DNA of 64,000 nt from Leptospira perdikensis (GCF_004769575.1 NZ_RQGA01000014.1:124001-188000); one strand, 5' to 3'. Shown: positions 7,621-16,084, counted from the first letter of the stretch. Translations and numbers: made by a program. Notes: a model not told the origin generated them from the sequence alone.

Positions 7621-8985
7621 TTAGGTTTTTGTTTTTGATTTCTTTTTGGTTGATTGATTTTTTTTACGTTCTTTGGAAATACTCTGTATATATTTGGCAA
7701 ACTCGGGATGGTGTTTTAAGATTTCTGCAAATCTATCTTTTCCCAAAGTATAAACATCACAATAAGAACCGGCTTTGATGGTTGCCGTCCGCAAAGAATC
7801 ATCAATAAGGCTCATCTCTCCGAAGAAAGATCCTGAATTGAGAGTCGCAAGTAATTCACCAGTTTTTTCTTTGATAACTTCCACATGGCCTTTGGATAAA
7901 AAGTACATATTGTGCGGAACATCTCCTTCTTTAAAAATAACATCTCCCTTCATATAGAAAGCTGGTTTTAATTCTAAAACTACTTCTCTTTTTAATTCGT
8001 CAGGAGCATTTTTGAAAAAGGGAACCACTGAAATCAAATGGTTATGTAAAAACAAAGACACATCAATTTTAATTCCCGAAGGGAGATTGTCCCAAATTTC
8101 AGATTCATCAATTCCGTGTTTGTTTTCCCAAAGATTTACGTAGTAAGAACGAATACGATTGGCGAGGTTTGGCGGTAGTTTTTTATATTTAATAAAACTA
8201 TCAATGGTATTTAGTTTTTCTTGAAAGGTAACACGAGAAACATCTAAATTTGAAAGTAAGGTGGCAATATTACCAATTACATACCCGTAAATACCAACAC
8301 CCAAAATCATCACTCCCATAGTGTATACAGTTTGTCTGTTGGTTACCGGGGTGATGTCCCCATACCCAATGGTTGTGAGTGTGGTTACAGACCAATAGAG
8401 AGCCCGGATGTATCTTGTTGTTATATCTTTGTCTGGTAAAAATTCAGGTCCGAGATGGATCCAACCGCATGCCACCCAATGAGCAAATAGACTTGTCCAA
8501 TACACAAAGAAAATAAGGCGGAAGGTCATGGGGTTAATCACTTCTACCAGTTTGAACCTGTCATCCGAGTCAGCACCGAGAGCAAGGAGGCGAAGGGATT
8601 TAAAAAGTTCGAAGACTCGAACCGAACGAAGTAACCTTAAAATTTTTAAACTATCTGTAATTCCAAAGTATTGGAAAAAAAATCCGCCGAAAAGGTCAAA
8701 GGGAAATGCTGATAGGAAATCGATAAGAAACCAGGAACGTAGATATGATTTCGTGACTATCTTCCGGTTATGGATGAGAAGACGGTCTTTTAAAATAGCC
8801 GTGTTGAAATTTAAAATTACATCAATTCCAAATACCACTTGGATGGCTCTTTCAAAATAATTCACTCCGGCAGAAAGTTTATAGTGAAATACCAATCGAA
8901 TGGGAACTTCAATTGCGAAGTAAGTGATACAAACAAAAACAAAAAGATCCCAGATTCGTTTGTATGGAGAATTGGGATGGATCAT
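7621..8985 (-). CDS. Cyclic-nucleotide-gated potassium channel
   Basis: A 454-residue six-helix ion channel. The S4 helix with spaced arginines (LKILRLLRSVRVFELFKSLR) spans about 113-132, the pore filter TTIGYGD is at 204-210 and indicates K+ selectivity, and a cyclic-nucleotide-binding domain covers about 335-425. In that domain the phosphate-binding cassette FGEMSLID...LRTA keeps the Glu (390) and Arg (399) that contact the cyclic nucleotide. I placed the start at the ATG at 8985 because upstream in-frame codons run into the divergent ybaB gene. The C-terminus is a lysine-rich tail. A class III cyclase lies at 56.5 kb, so sender and receiver occur in one region. Confidence 0.9.
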   Translation of the reverse strand: MIHPNSPYKRIWDLFVFVCITYFAIEVPIRLVFHYKLSAGVNYFERAIQVVFGIDVILNFNTAILKDRLLIHNRKIVTKSYLRSWFLIDFLSAFPFDLFGGFFFQYFGITDSLKILRLLRSVRVFELFKSLRLLALGADSDDRFKLVEVINPMTFRLIFFVYWTSLFAHWVACGWIHLGPEFLPDKDITTRYIRALYWSVTTLTTIGYGDITPVTNRQTVYTMGVMILGVGIYGYVIGNIATLLSNLDVSRVTFQEKLNTIDSFIKYKKLPPNLANRIRSYYVNLWENKHGIDESEIWDNLPSGIKIDVSLFLHNHLISVVPFFKNAPDELKREVVLELKPAFYMKGDVIFKEGDVPHNMYFLSKGHVEVIKEKTGELLATLNSGSFFGEMSLIDDSLRTATIKAGSYCDVYTLGKDRFAEILKHHPEFAKYIQSISKERKKNQSTKKKSKTKT

Positions 8986-9064
8986 AAATACAGTATCGAC
9001 AAAGAAATGTTTTATATTTGCCTTCTTTTTAAGAAAAATAATCCTGAAAGGAAAAGAGGTAATT

Positions 9065-9385
9065 ATGTTCGGTGGAGCAGGCGGAAACAAGTTTGATATG
9101 CTCAAACAAATGAAAAAGATGCGATCGCAAGTAAAAACCATGGAAAAAGAACTTGCCGGTCTCAATTTTGTAGGAATTTCCAAAAATAAACTTCTCTCAG
9201 TGACTTTGGATGGAAAATTCCAAATGAAATCCATTCAAATCGAGGATGAACTTCTTGATAAAAAAGATAAAAATCTTCTCGAAAAGTCGATTCAGGAAGC
9301 TTACACCAAGGCCTTACAGGATGCCCAAGCAGGTGCCGCCAAACAAATGCAGGCTATGGGTGGATTCCCTGGTCTTGGTATGTAA
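9065..9385 (+). CDS. ybaB: YbaB/EbfC nucleoid-associated protein
   Basis: A 106-residue small DNA-binding protein. The features of the family are a glycine-rich, methionine-rich N-terminus (MFGGAGGNKFDMLKQMKKM), a helical segment, the central strand region LLSVTLDGKFQMKSIQI and a C-terminal helix ending in GGFPGLGM. YbaB forms dimers that coat DNA and affect gene expression, and in Borrelia (EbfC) it is a known regulator. ATG at 9065 follows the SD-like AAAGAGGT; upstream in-frame codons overlap the divergent channel gene. The usual partners dnaX and recR are not here. Two tandem terminators follow. Confidence 0.92.
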   Translation: MFGGAGGNKFDMLKQMKKMRSQVKTMEKELAGLNFVGISKNKLLSVTLDGKFQMKSIQIEDELLDKKDKNLLEKSIQEAYTKALQDAQAGAAKQMQAMGGFPGLGM

Positions 9386-9412
9386 TTTGAATTTGTATGG
9401 ATCTTAAAATAG

Positions 9413-9438
9413 AAAAACCTACATAAATGTAGGTTTTT
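9413..9438 (+). terminator. Intrinsic terminator after ybaB
   Basis: An 11-bp perfect stem AAAAACCTACA (9413-9423) / TGTAGGTTTTT (9428-9438) with a TAAA loop. The flanking A- and T-runs let it act on both strands. Confidence 0.8.
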
Positions 9439-9449
9439 CCGTAACAACC

Positions 9450-9477
9450 AAAAGGGGCCCAATAGGTCCCTTTTTTT
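9450..9477. terminator. Second bidirectional terminator
   Basis: A 10-bp stem AAAAGGGGCC (9450-9459) / GGTCCCTTTT (9465-9474) with one G-U pair and a 5-base loop, followed by a seven-T run. It sits 15 bases past the stop of the minus-strand OmpA lipoprotein and so probably ends that gene as well as ybaB. Confidence 0.8.
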
Positions 9478-9491
9478 ATGCCAGTCGATTT

Positions 9492-10235
9492 TTAAGAAGC
9501 AGGAACGATTTCCACTTCCACACGTCGGTTGGATCCGTCTTTTGGATCAATTTCTTTTCCGTTCACTGTTCTTGGAGTGGTAGAACCAAGACCTTGTACG
9601 GAACCAATTCGTTTGCTCTCTACACCATTTTCCACAATTGCATTTTTTGCAGTCACAGCACGGTCTTGAGAAAGGCGTTGGTTCAGATCTTCAGCTCCTG
9701 TTCGGTTGGCATGGCCAGAGATATTGACTTTGGTTTCTGGGTAAGCTGCAAGTGCTTCTGCCAATTTGTCAATGTTCTCTTTTCCTTTTCCTTTTAGATC
9801 AGCTTTTCCATCTTCGAAAGCAATCCCCCCGTCCATAGTTGCAGTGAGACCAACAGTTTCTCCACCTCTTTCGTTTTTCTCTAATGTGATTCCTTGTTTT
9901 TTCATCTCTTCCGCCATGTTGTCATACATAGTGTTTAGATAAAAACCTGTTCCAAGTCCTGCCAAACATCCAGCTCCAAGACCTACAATCTTACCTTTGT
10001 TTTGTGGCTTCTTTTTTTCTCTTGTTAACGATTCTTTGATTTGTCTTTGAAAATCGTTCTGTTTGTTTTTTGTATCTTTTTTTCTTTGTGCTTCGTCATA
10101 AACGGCACCGATTGCAAGACCAACTCCACAACCAATAGAAGTACTAAGAATTAGCCTTTTTGTGTTTTCTGATAATCCACAAGAGATTGTGGAAAGTAAT
10201 GATAGGGAAAGAATTCCGGAGATGATTTGTTTCAA
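9492..10235 (-). CDS. OmpA-family lipoprotein with glycine-zipper region
   Basis: A 247-residue outer-membrane lipoprotein. The signal peptide ends at the lipobox-like STISC with Cys19. Residues about 30-50 and 85-105 are glycine-rich hydrophobic stretches (GCGVGLAIGAVYDE, GLGAGCLAGLGTGFYLN). Residues about 130-247 are an OmpA peptidoglycan-binding domain with the Asp/Arg motif region VNISGHANRTGAEDLNQRLS and the final NRRVEVEI. The start is TTG at 10235 with GAGGA 8 bases upstream. The build recalls Loa22 of pathogenic Leptospira, but this protein is longer and I do not claim it is the orthologue. Confidence 0.85.
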   Translation of the reverse strand: MKQIISGILSLSLLSTISCGLSENTKRLILSTSIGCGVGLAIGAVYDEAQRKKDTKNKQNDFQRQIKESLTREKKKPQNKGKIVGLGAGCLAGLGTGFYLNTMYDNMAEEMKKQGITLEKNERGGETVGLTATMDGGIAFEDGKADLKGKGKENIDKLAEALAAYPETKVNISGHANRTGAEDLNQRLSQDRAVTAKNAIVENGVESKRIGSVQGLGSTTPRTVNGKEIDPKDGSNRRVEVEIVPAS

Positions 10236-10286
10236 AGTGATTGTCCTCGCTTACACTCGTTGTGAAGTATAAGGACAAAGTTTGAA

Positions 10287-10316
10287 GAAATCCTCCCTGT
10301 TTGCAAGGAGGATTTC
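10287..10316 (-). terminator. Hairpin after flaB
   Basis: A 10-bp perfect stem GAAATCCTCC (10287-10296) / GGAGGATTTC (10307-10316) with a 10-base loop, 20 bases past the flaB stop. On the minus strand it is followed by a T-poor stretch (TTCAAACTTTG), so termination may be partial or the structure may protect the flaB mRNA 3' end. Confidence 0.6.
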
Positions 10317-10335
10317 CGTTTCTTTTTCGATCCGA

Positions 10336-11184
10336 TTAGTATCTGTCCGTGAGGAGTTTTACTACGGATTCCGGTCGAAGGTTTGCTTGTGCAAGCATAG
10401 CCACACCTGATTTGGTAAGGATTTGGTTTTTGGAATATTCTACCATTTCCGTTGCCATATCTGCATCCCTTACTTGCGATTCAGAAGAAACAATGTTCAC
10501 ATAGTTGTTACTCAGTGATTTCAGTGTTAAATCCAATCGGTTGTAATAGGCACCTAGGTCTGACCGCAGACGGTTGACTTTAGTGATCGCATCGTCCAAA
10601 ACTTGGAGTGAATCGGAAGCTTTATTTGGAGTTGATAGAGTCAACTTGTTTCCAGCTTGTTTTAGTTTGAGTGAAGAACTAGTCATCGTGTTGATGTAGA
10701 GTTCTATTTTCTCTGAACCGTTTGCACCCACTTGCAAAGTCATCGGATTTTTGGAAGAACGAGAAAACCTTCCATCCAATGGTTTGATTTTGTTAAACTC
10801 AGCAGAAGTTCCGATTCTTTCTACTTCTTCCACAAGTTGGGATACTTCTAACTGGACAAGTTTTCTGTCTTCGTTTGAGTAAATCCCGTTTGAGGATTGA
10901 ACGGAAAGTTCACGTAACCTCTGTAAGATAGAGTTTACTTGGTCTAAAGATCCTTCGGTTACTTGAAGGAACGACATACCATCCTGGGTATTTCGTTCTG
11001 CCTGGCCAAGGCCCCGAATTTGTGATCTTAATTTTTCGGACACGGCGAATCCCAGGGAATCATCTCCTGGTCTATTGACTCGCATACCCGTTGCTAGGTG
11101 TTCCATGGATTTGTCCATGTCACGACCAGTGTTTGTGAGCGCCCGTTTCGCAACTAGCGCGCTGATGTTGTGATTGATAATCAT
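10336..11184 (-). CDS. flaB: Flagellin core protein FlaB
   Basis: A 282-residue flagellin of the periplasmic flagellar filament. It has the spirochaete N-terminus MIINHNISALVAKRAL and the conserved D0/D1 segments at both ends (N-terminal RINRPGDD-like VNRPGDDSLGF; C-terminal VRDADMATEMVEYSKNQILTKSG), with no variable outer domain, as is usual for FlaB. The ATG at 11184 is preferred because AGGAGG stands 7 bases upstream; upstream codons would add eight residues. The SD lies in the loop of a hairpin, suggesting control by CsrA. A sigma-70-like promoter lies about 150 bases upstream, giving a long leader. Confidence 0.95.
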   Translation of the reverse strand: MIINHNISALVAKRALTNTGRDMDKSMEHLATGMRVNRPGDDSLGFAVSEKLRSQIRGLGQAERNTQDGMSFLQVTEGSLDQVNSILQRLRELSVQSSNGIYSNEDRKLVQLEVSQLVEEVERIGTSAEFNKIKPLDGRFSRSSKNPMTLQVGANGSEKIELYINTMTSSSLKLKQAGNKLTLSTPNKASDSLQVLDDAITKVNRLRSDLGAYYNRLDLTLKSLSNNYVNIVSSESQVRDADMATEMVEYSKNQILTKSGVAMLAQANLRPESVVKLLTDRY

Positions 11185-11185
11185 T

Positions 11186-11233
11186 GTCACACCCTCCTGT
11201 GTGTCCATGACCCGCTTGTTTCCCTACATGCGG
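11186..11233 (-). promoter_or_regulatory. flaB leader hairpins with GGA loops (CsrA-like sites)
   Basis: Read on the minus strand, CACAC-AGGAGG-GTGTG (11203 to 11188) puts the whole Shine-Dalgarno in a 6-base loop on a 5-bp stem; one more G-C pair forms outside an A-A mismatch. A second structure, CCGC...GCGG (11233 to 11212), holds AGGGA in its loop. Two GGA-loop hairpins, one over the SD, are the known layout for CsrA repression of flagellin mRNA in other bacteria. CsrA binding here is inference. Confidence 0.5.
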
Positions 11234-11333
11234 AGAAAAGTAAAAATCACTTCCCAGAGAAATCCGTTCTCATCGAGAAGAGAAGGGGTTGCCTGCCCTT
11301 GGTTCTTCTGTGAATTTTGCCTTTCCAGAATAT

Positions 11334-11361
11334 TCTATACCAAAAAAAATAAGCCTGTAAA
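11334..11361 (-). promoter_or_regulatory. Probable flaB promoter
   Basis: On the minus strand, TTTACA (11361 to 11356) and TATAGA (11339 to 11334) are separated by 16 bases. Transcription would begin near 11327 and yield a leader of about 140 nt. No sigma-28 (TAAA...GCCGATAA) pattern was seen. Confidence 0.5.
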
Positions 11362-11390
11362 GAAAATTTAGAGTTTTAAGGAGCGAGAAA

Positions 11391-11966
11391 TTGAAAATCT
11401 ACACCAAATTTGGCGATGGTGGTCAAACCTATCTTGCCTCTGGAATCAAGGTCTCCAAAACAGATCCAAGGGTTGACCTTTACGGAAGTTGTGACGAATT
11501 GAATAGCACCATTGGCCTTGCACTTTCCTTTGCTAAAGATTTAACTTTGGAGCCGATATTTCTCGATCACATAAAAAACATTCAAAGTTTTCTTTTTGAA
11601 ATTGGCTCGGAACTTGCTGGTTATGTGCCCAGAGATTCAAAAGAGGGAACTGTGGTTCACGCGTCCGATGTTGAAAGTTTAGAAAAAGAAATTGATCGTT
11701 TGATGGAAGTTCTTCCTGAAATTAAATTTTTTATTTTGCCTGGGGGCTCTTCTATGGCAAGTGCACTTCATATCGGTAGAACCATTTGTAGGCGGTTAGA
11801 GAGAAATTTATTAGTGTATATTGAGTCAGGTGGAGAAATCCATTCTGATTTAAGAATCTATCTCAATCGACTTTCTGACTATTTATTTGCGGCAGCTCGT
11901 TATGTGAATTTTTCTATCGGAGAAGAGGAAACCATTTGGAAAAGCAGAACCAAATCGACCAAGTAG
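11391..11966 (+). CDS. Cob(I)alamin adenosyltransferase, PduO type
   Basis: A 191-residue enzyme that transfers the adenosyl group of ATP to cob(I)alamin to make adenosylcobalamin. The PduO-type ATP-binding N-terminus IYTKFGDGGQTYLASG, the VDLYGSCDELNSTIGLA motif and the C-terminal RTICRRLERNLL and YLNRLSDYLFAAARY segments are all present. The start is TTG at 11391, supported by AAGGAG 7 bases upstream (11378-11383). No cobalamin riboswitch is visible upstream. The last 31 bases overlap the next gene, so the pair is likely co-translated. Confidence 0.93.
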   Translation: MKIYTKFGDGGQTYLASGIKVSKTDPRVDLYGSCDELNSTIGLALSFAKDLTLEPIFLDHIKNIQSFLFEIGSELAGYVPRDSKEGTVVHASDVESLEKEIDRLMEVLPEIKFFILPGGSSMASALHIGRTICRRLERNLLVYIESGGEIHSDLRIYLNRLSDYLFAAARYVNFSIGEEETIWKSRTKSTK

Positions 11967-13267
11967 AATCTCACATTCATCCCAAAGGGATCACTCCACT
12001 TTTTCTCACAGAAATGTGGGAAAGACTGAGTTATTATGGCATGAGGGCACTGCTTGTTTTGTATTTAGTAAAGTCACTTGGATTTTCTGATGCAGATGCT
12101 GGAGCTGTGTATGCTTTTTATACTAGTTTTGTTTACCTAACGCCTGTTCTTGGCGGATATTTAACAGACAGATTCCTTAGTTATCAATTTTCTATTTATT
12201 TAGGAAGTTTTTTAATGTTATGTGGCCATATCTCTTTGGCTTTTTCTGATTTGTCTTTTTTTTATTTGGGTCTTGTTTTATTAGCTTTAGGAAATGGTTT
12301 TTTTAAACCGAATATGTCCACCATTTTTGGTAGGTTATACGATGGAAAACCAGGTTTACGGGATAGCGGGTTTACCATTTTTTATATGGGAATCAATTTG
12401 GGTGGCCTCATTGGTCCTATCATTTGTGGTAGTTTAGGGGAGCGAGTGGATTGGCATTTGGGTTTTTTATCTGCTGGTGTGGGGATGGCCATAGGAATGG
12501 TTGTTTTTTATTTCGGTAGCAAACGATTGCCTGATTCCATTTGGAAAAAAGAAAGTTACCAGTTAACGGCTGTAAATTTAAATCTGGATGACAAACAAAC
12601 AAAACCTAAAATTTTACTGATTGTCCTACTTTCTTTTTTTAGTATTTTCTTTTGGATGGCGTTTGAACAAATGGGTTCCTCACTGAATCTATTTGCTTTA
12701 AGGAATACGGATCGGTATCTTTTTGGATTCGAAGTTCCGGCCTCTGTTTTACAATCCATCAATCCCCTGTTTATCTTAATTTTTGGACCTCTTGTTTCTA
12801 TCCTTTGGTCTGCGTTATCCAAACGGAATCAAAATCCAAATCCTGTTATGAAATTTGTCTTAAGCCTTGTTTTACTTGGGATCGGTTTTTTGGTGATGGT
12901 GGTGGCAGCAAAGTATGCGGAAACAGGCGTTGCTGTATCGATTCTTTTTTTAGTGTTTGTTTATTTTTGGAATACCTTAAGTGAACTTTGCCTTTCTCCT
13001 GTGGGATTATCTTTTGTTAGTTTTATGGCACCGACCAAATATGCCTCTGTCCTTATGGGGATATGGTTTTTGTCAAATGCCTTTGGACATTACGCTGCCG
13101 GTATCCTTTCTGGGTACCAAAACCAGTGGGGAAGTATGGCAAACTTTTATGGATTTTTTGTGATCTGTTCCTTTTTTGGTGCCTTCCTTTTGTACGGAAT
13201 TTATCTGATCAAAAAGAAATCCATCTTAGCTTTGTTAACAGGAAAGGAAGCTCCAAATTCAATCTGA
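11936..13267 (+). CDS. POT-family proton-dependent oligopeptide transporter
   Basis: A 443-residue inner-membrane MFS transporter for di- and tripeptides driven by protons. The family signature HPKGITPLFLTEMWERLSYYGMR near residue 16 includes the ExxER-x-YYG motif; the second signature FYMGINLGGLIGPIICG lies near residue 150. About 12 hydrophobic segments follow. The start is TTG at 11936 with AGAGGA 6 bases upstream, inside the end of the previous gene. The frame just past the stop stays open and lysine-rich in another phase to about 13351, discussed as a finding. Confidence 0.9.
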   Translation: MEKQNQIDQVESHIHPKGITPLFLTEMWERLSYYGMRALLVLYLVKSLGFSDADAGAVYAFYTSFVYLTPVLGGYLTDRFLSYQFSIYLGSFLMLCGHISLAFSDLSFFYLGLVLLALGNGFFKPNMSTIFGRLYDGKPGLRDSGFTIFYMGINLGGLIGPIICGSLGERVDWHLGFLSAGVGMAIGMVVFYFGSKRLPDSIWKKESYQLTAVNLNLDDKQTKPKILLIVLLSFFSIFFWMAFEQMGSSLNLFALRNTDRYLFGFEVPASVLQSINPLFILIFGPLVSILWSALSKRNQNPNPVMKFVLSLVLLGIGFLVMVVAAKYAETGVAVSILFLVFVYFWNTLSELCLSPVGLSFVSFMAPTKYASVLMGIWFLSNAFGHYAAGILSGYQNQWGSMANFYGFFVICSFFGAFLLYGIYLIKKKSILALLTGKEAPNSI

Positions 13268-13384
13268 ACGAATTAAAGAAAAAATAAAAGATAAGCGGTT
13301 AAAATCAAAGGGAAAAAATAAAAAGAAACAATTGGAAACGAGTTTTCAGTAGATTAGAAAAATACAATTCAATAGAGAATGATC

Positions 13385-15112
13385 TTACCCTTTTGTTTCT
13401 AAAACCAATGCTTCTATTTCTTCAAATTTTTCTTCGCCGGCAAGACCAATCACTTGTTCGGCGAGAAGTTTTGCCTTCCAAGATGAAATTTCCTGAACTT
13501 TTTCACCCACTTCTCGCATTAATGGCAAAGCAGAACTCAAATCCCGAAATCCGAGTCCAATAAGAACCGCCGTAAACATAGGATCACTACCAATTTCCCC
13601 ACAAATGCTAATTGGTTTTTTCTGGGAATTGGCAACATCCGCAATGTTCTTTAACAGTAGTAGAAATACCACTTGCCAAGGGTTGTATAAATCCCCCACC
13701 AAATGGTTGTTACGTTCGACTGCAAGTAAGTATTGTAAAAGGTCATTAGTCCCTACACTATAAAAATCCACATGATTTCCAAGAAAAGGTAGGTTCAAAG
13801 CACAAGCAGGGGTTTCTACCATAATTCCGATGGGGATTTTTTTGGTAATCACAAGTCCTGAGGTTTTTAGTTCCTCTAAACATTCAGCCACTAATATCTT
13901 TGTTTGCAAAATTTCAGAAAGAGTTGTGATCATAGGTAACATGATCCGCATGGTTCCAAATTCACTCGCTCGGAGTAGTGCTCTTAGTTGTTCTTTAAAA
14001 AAATGAGGGTGTCTTAGCAGGTAACGAATCCCGCGATTTCCTAGAAATGGATTGGCTTCTTCATATCCATTTTCCATTTTATCCGCACCTATATCCCAAA
14101 CACGAAACGTAACGGGACGACCAACCATCTTCAATAAAATTCGTTTGTAAACAGCAAATTGTTCTTCTTCTGTAGGTTTGAATTCTACATATCGTATGAA
14201 TAAAATTTCTGTCCGAACAAGACCAATCCCATCGGCACCTTGTTCAAAAGCCAAATCCACTTCCTCTTCGGAATCAATATTGGCACGGAGGGAAAACTTT
14301 TTCCCATCTTTGGTTTTGATAATTTTTGGGCCGTCGCTGATTTCTCGAACTGGTTGGACTTTATGGATTTCACTCCTGATCCCAGCAAGTTTGATTTCAT
14401 CGATTCCAGGGGATCTATTTAAGATTCCCTTCGTTGCATCTAACAAGATATAATCATCATCTTCTACATGTGAGGTGATGTTTTTTAAACCCACGATGGT
14501 TGGGATTCCATAGTTTCTGGCAATGATGGCAGTATGGCCCGTTTTTCCACCGAAGTCAGTGGCAATTCCCCGAAGTCGGCATTTACCAAGTTGGATCATC
14601 TCGGATGGAGTGATTTCTTTGGCAATCAGGATGACATCATCAGGAATTTTTGTTTGGTCAGCTGCTTTGTCTGGATAGAGATTGGATTCAATCCGTTTTC
14701 CAATATCTAAAATATGGTCTGCCCGTTCCCGGAAGAATTCATCAGGAATGGATTGGAATTCATCATATAAGGAACTAACGGCTGTTTCTAGGGCAAGACC
14801 CGCCGATTCATTGTTTTGTGCAATTCTCTCAAAAACTCGGGCACGAAATAAGGGATCGTTCAAAAAGACGATTTGGGATTCTAGGATTTCTGAAAGTTCG
14901 CGGTTTGTTTTTGATTTTTGAACGAGTTCGCTTAGATCTTCTTCGGTTTTGAGTAGTCCTTTTTTTAAAAGTTCCACTTCTTCTTTGATTTCGTCAGGAG
15001 ATAGATCCGTCCGGTCTTCCCGTTTCCGTTTGAACTGTTTCCAGCGGAAAACCTTACCGTAAACTGTGCCTGGATAGGCAGAAATGCCCTTGAATGTGGT
15101 TTTTTCTTCCAT
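13385..15112 (-). CDS. ptsI: PTS enzyme I (PEP-protein phosphotransferase)
   Basis: A 575-residue enzyme that takes phosphate from PEP and passes it to HPr. The phosphohistidine region TDFGGKTGHTAIIARNYG puts the active His near residue 193, with Gly where Ser is usual before His. The PEP-binding TIM barrel includes LRALLRASEFGTMRIMLPM and the active-site Cys region ISICGEIGSDP. No GAF domain is present, so it is EI-like, not PtsP. ATG at 15112 follows AAGGGAAGG; a TTG at 15127 is possible. HPr is not in the window, so its phosphate acceptor and role (regulatory rather than sugar uptake in Leptospira) remain open. It follows lpxC by 63 bases. Confidence 0.92.
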   Translation of the reverse strand: MEEKTTFKGISAYPGTVYGKVFRWKQFKRKREDRTDLSPDEIKEEVELLKKGLLKTEEDLSELVQKSKTNRELSEILESQIVFLNDPLFRARVFERIAQNNESAGLALETAVSSLYDEFQSIPDEFFRERADHILDIGKRIESNLYPDKAADQTKIPDDVILIAKEITPSEMIQLGKCRLRGIATDFGGKTGHTAIIARNYGIPTIVGLKNITSHVEDDDYILLDATKGILNRSPGIDEIKLAGIRSEIHKVQPVREISDGPKIIKTKDGKKFSLRANIDSEEEVDLAFEQGADGIGLVRTEILFIRYVEFKPTEEEQFAVYKRILLKMVGRPVTFRVWDIGADKMENGYEEANPFLGNRGIRYLLRHPHFFKEQLRALLRASEFGTMRIMLPMITTLSEILQTKILVAECLEELKTSGLVITKKIPIGIMVETPACALNLPFLGNHVDFYSVGTNDLLQYLLAVERNNHLVGDLYNPWQVVFLLLLKNIADVANSQKKPISICGEIGSDPMFTAVLIGLGFRDLSSALPLMREVGEKVQEISSWKAKLLAEQVIGLAGEEKFEEIEALVLETKG

Positions 15113-15175
15113 CCTTCCCTTTGCCAAAAATACTTTTGGCTTTGGCTCAGTTTGGAAAGTAAAAAACGAGGGATT

Positions 15176-16084
15176 CTAACGAGTGGCTTGTTTTTTAGCG
15201 AAAAGTGGGATCCTTCTGCTTTTGAACTGAGTGAGTTCGTTTCCGGTAACTTGACTCATAATGCATTTTGCGAGAGAGATGTCTAGAGCATGACCGGCTT
15301 TGGAAGCGATCAAATGGCCTCGGAAAGGTCTTCCCATCACAGCCAAATCTCCGATCAGATCCAGAATTTTGTGGCGAACACATTCATTGTCATAACGTAA
15401 GGTTTCGTTTAAATACCCGTCATCTGTCAAAACGACTGCATTGTCGAGGGATCCACCCATAGCAAGTCCTCTTGCTTGGAGAGCTTCCACATCTTTCAAA
15501 AAGCCAAAAGTTCGGGCAGGAAGGATGTCTGTTCCTAAAATGGATTCGTCGAGGGTAGTGGTGTAAGATTGTCCTCTGAGGAGGGGGTGGTTGAAATCGA
15601 TGCTGTAAGTGACTTTGAGTTCGTCTGAAGGTAACATGACGAGGTACTTGTCCCCGTCCACAACCCAAATCGGGTTGGAAATGGTAATGGGTTCTATGGT
15701 TTCATCCAAAACCCGGATTCCTGCTGAGCGGATTCCTTCCCAAAACGGCAGGGAGGAACCATCCATAATTGGAACTTCGACGGAATCAATTTCAAAAATA
15801 CAATCAGTAATGCCGAGAGTGTGGACTGCGGCGAGAAGGTGCTCGATGGTTTGCACTCGGTTGGAACTTCCATCGCCTATGGTCGTGGCGTTACTTGTGT
15901 CGACTACATGGTCGAGGGAGATGGGAATGCGAATCTTTTGGGTGCCTTTGTAGAGATAAAAAATAAGTCCTGTATTTGCTTCTGCCGGATGGAGCCGTAA
16001 GGTTACCATTTTCCCGGAATGAACCCCAATTCCCCGTAATGTGATGGAGTTTTGGATCGTTTTTCTGTGTATCGCCGTTACCAT
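15176..16084 (-). CDS. lpxC: UDP-3-O-acyl-N-acetylglucosamine deacetylase
   Basis: A 302-residue zinc deacetylase that makes the committed step of lipid A synthesis. Zinc ligands are His82 in QTIEHLLAA and His238 and Asp242 in VRHKILDLIGD, the same spacing as the E. coli enzyme; the catalytic His265 lies in SKAGHALDIS. Length is normal for the single-domain form. ATG at 16084 follows TAGGAAC. The gene is downstream of the mlaD-type gene with a 177-base gap carrying a possible promoter and a 12-bp palindrome, so it may have its own control. Confidence 0.96.
   Translation of the reverse strand: MVTAIHRKTIQNSITLRGIGVHSGKMVTLRLHPAEANTGLIFYLYKGTQKIRIPISLDHVVDTSNATTIGDGSSNRVQTIEHLLAAVHTLGITDCIFEIDSVEVPIMDGSSLPFWEGIRSAGIRVLDETIEPITISNPIWVVDGDKYLVMLPSDELKVTYSIDFNHPLLRGQSYTTTLDESILGTDILPARTFGFLKDVEALQARGLAMGGSLDNAVVLTDDGYLNETLRYDNECVRHKILDLIGDLAVMGRPFRGHLIASKAGHALDISLAKCIMSQVTGNELTQFKSRRIPLFAKKQATR

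Noticed and set aside
8986..9234. Long N-terminal extension of the channel gene
   Set aside because: It runs antisense through ybaB and adds no membrane segment expected in this family.
11209..11390. Cobalamin riboswitch before the adenosyltransferase
   Set aside because: The space is taken by the flaB leader and promoter and shows no B12-box-like motif.
13268..13384. Small separate gene in the POT/ptsI gap
   Set aside because: The open phase has no start codon with a Shine-Dalgarno and the A-rich composition can produce it by chance; kept only as a possible frameshift remnant.
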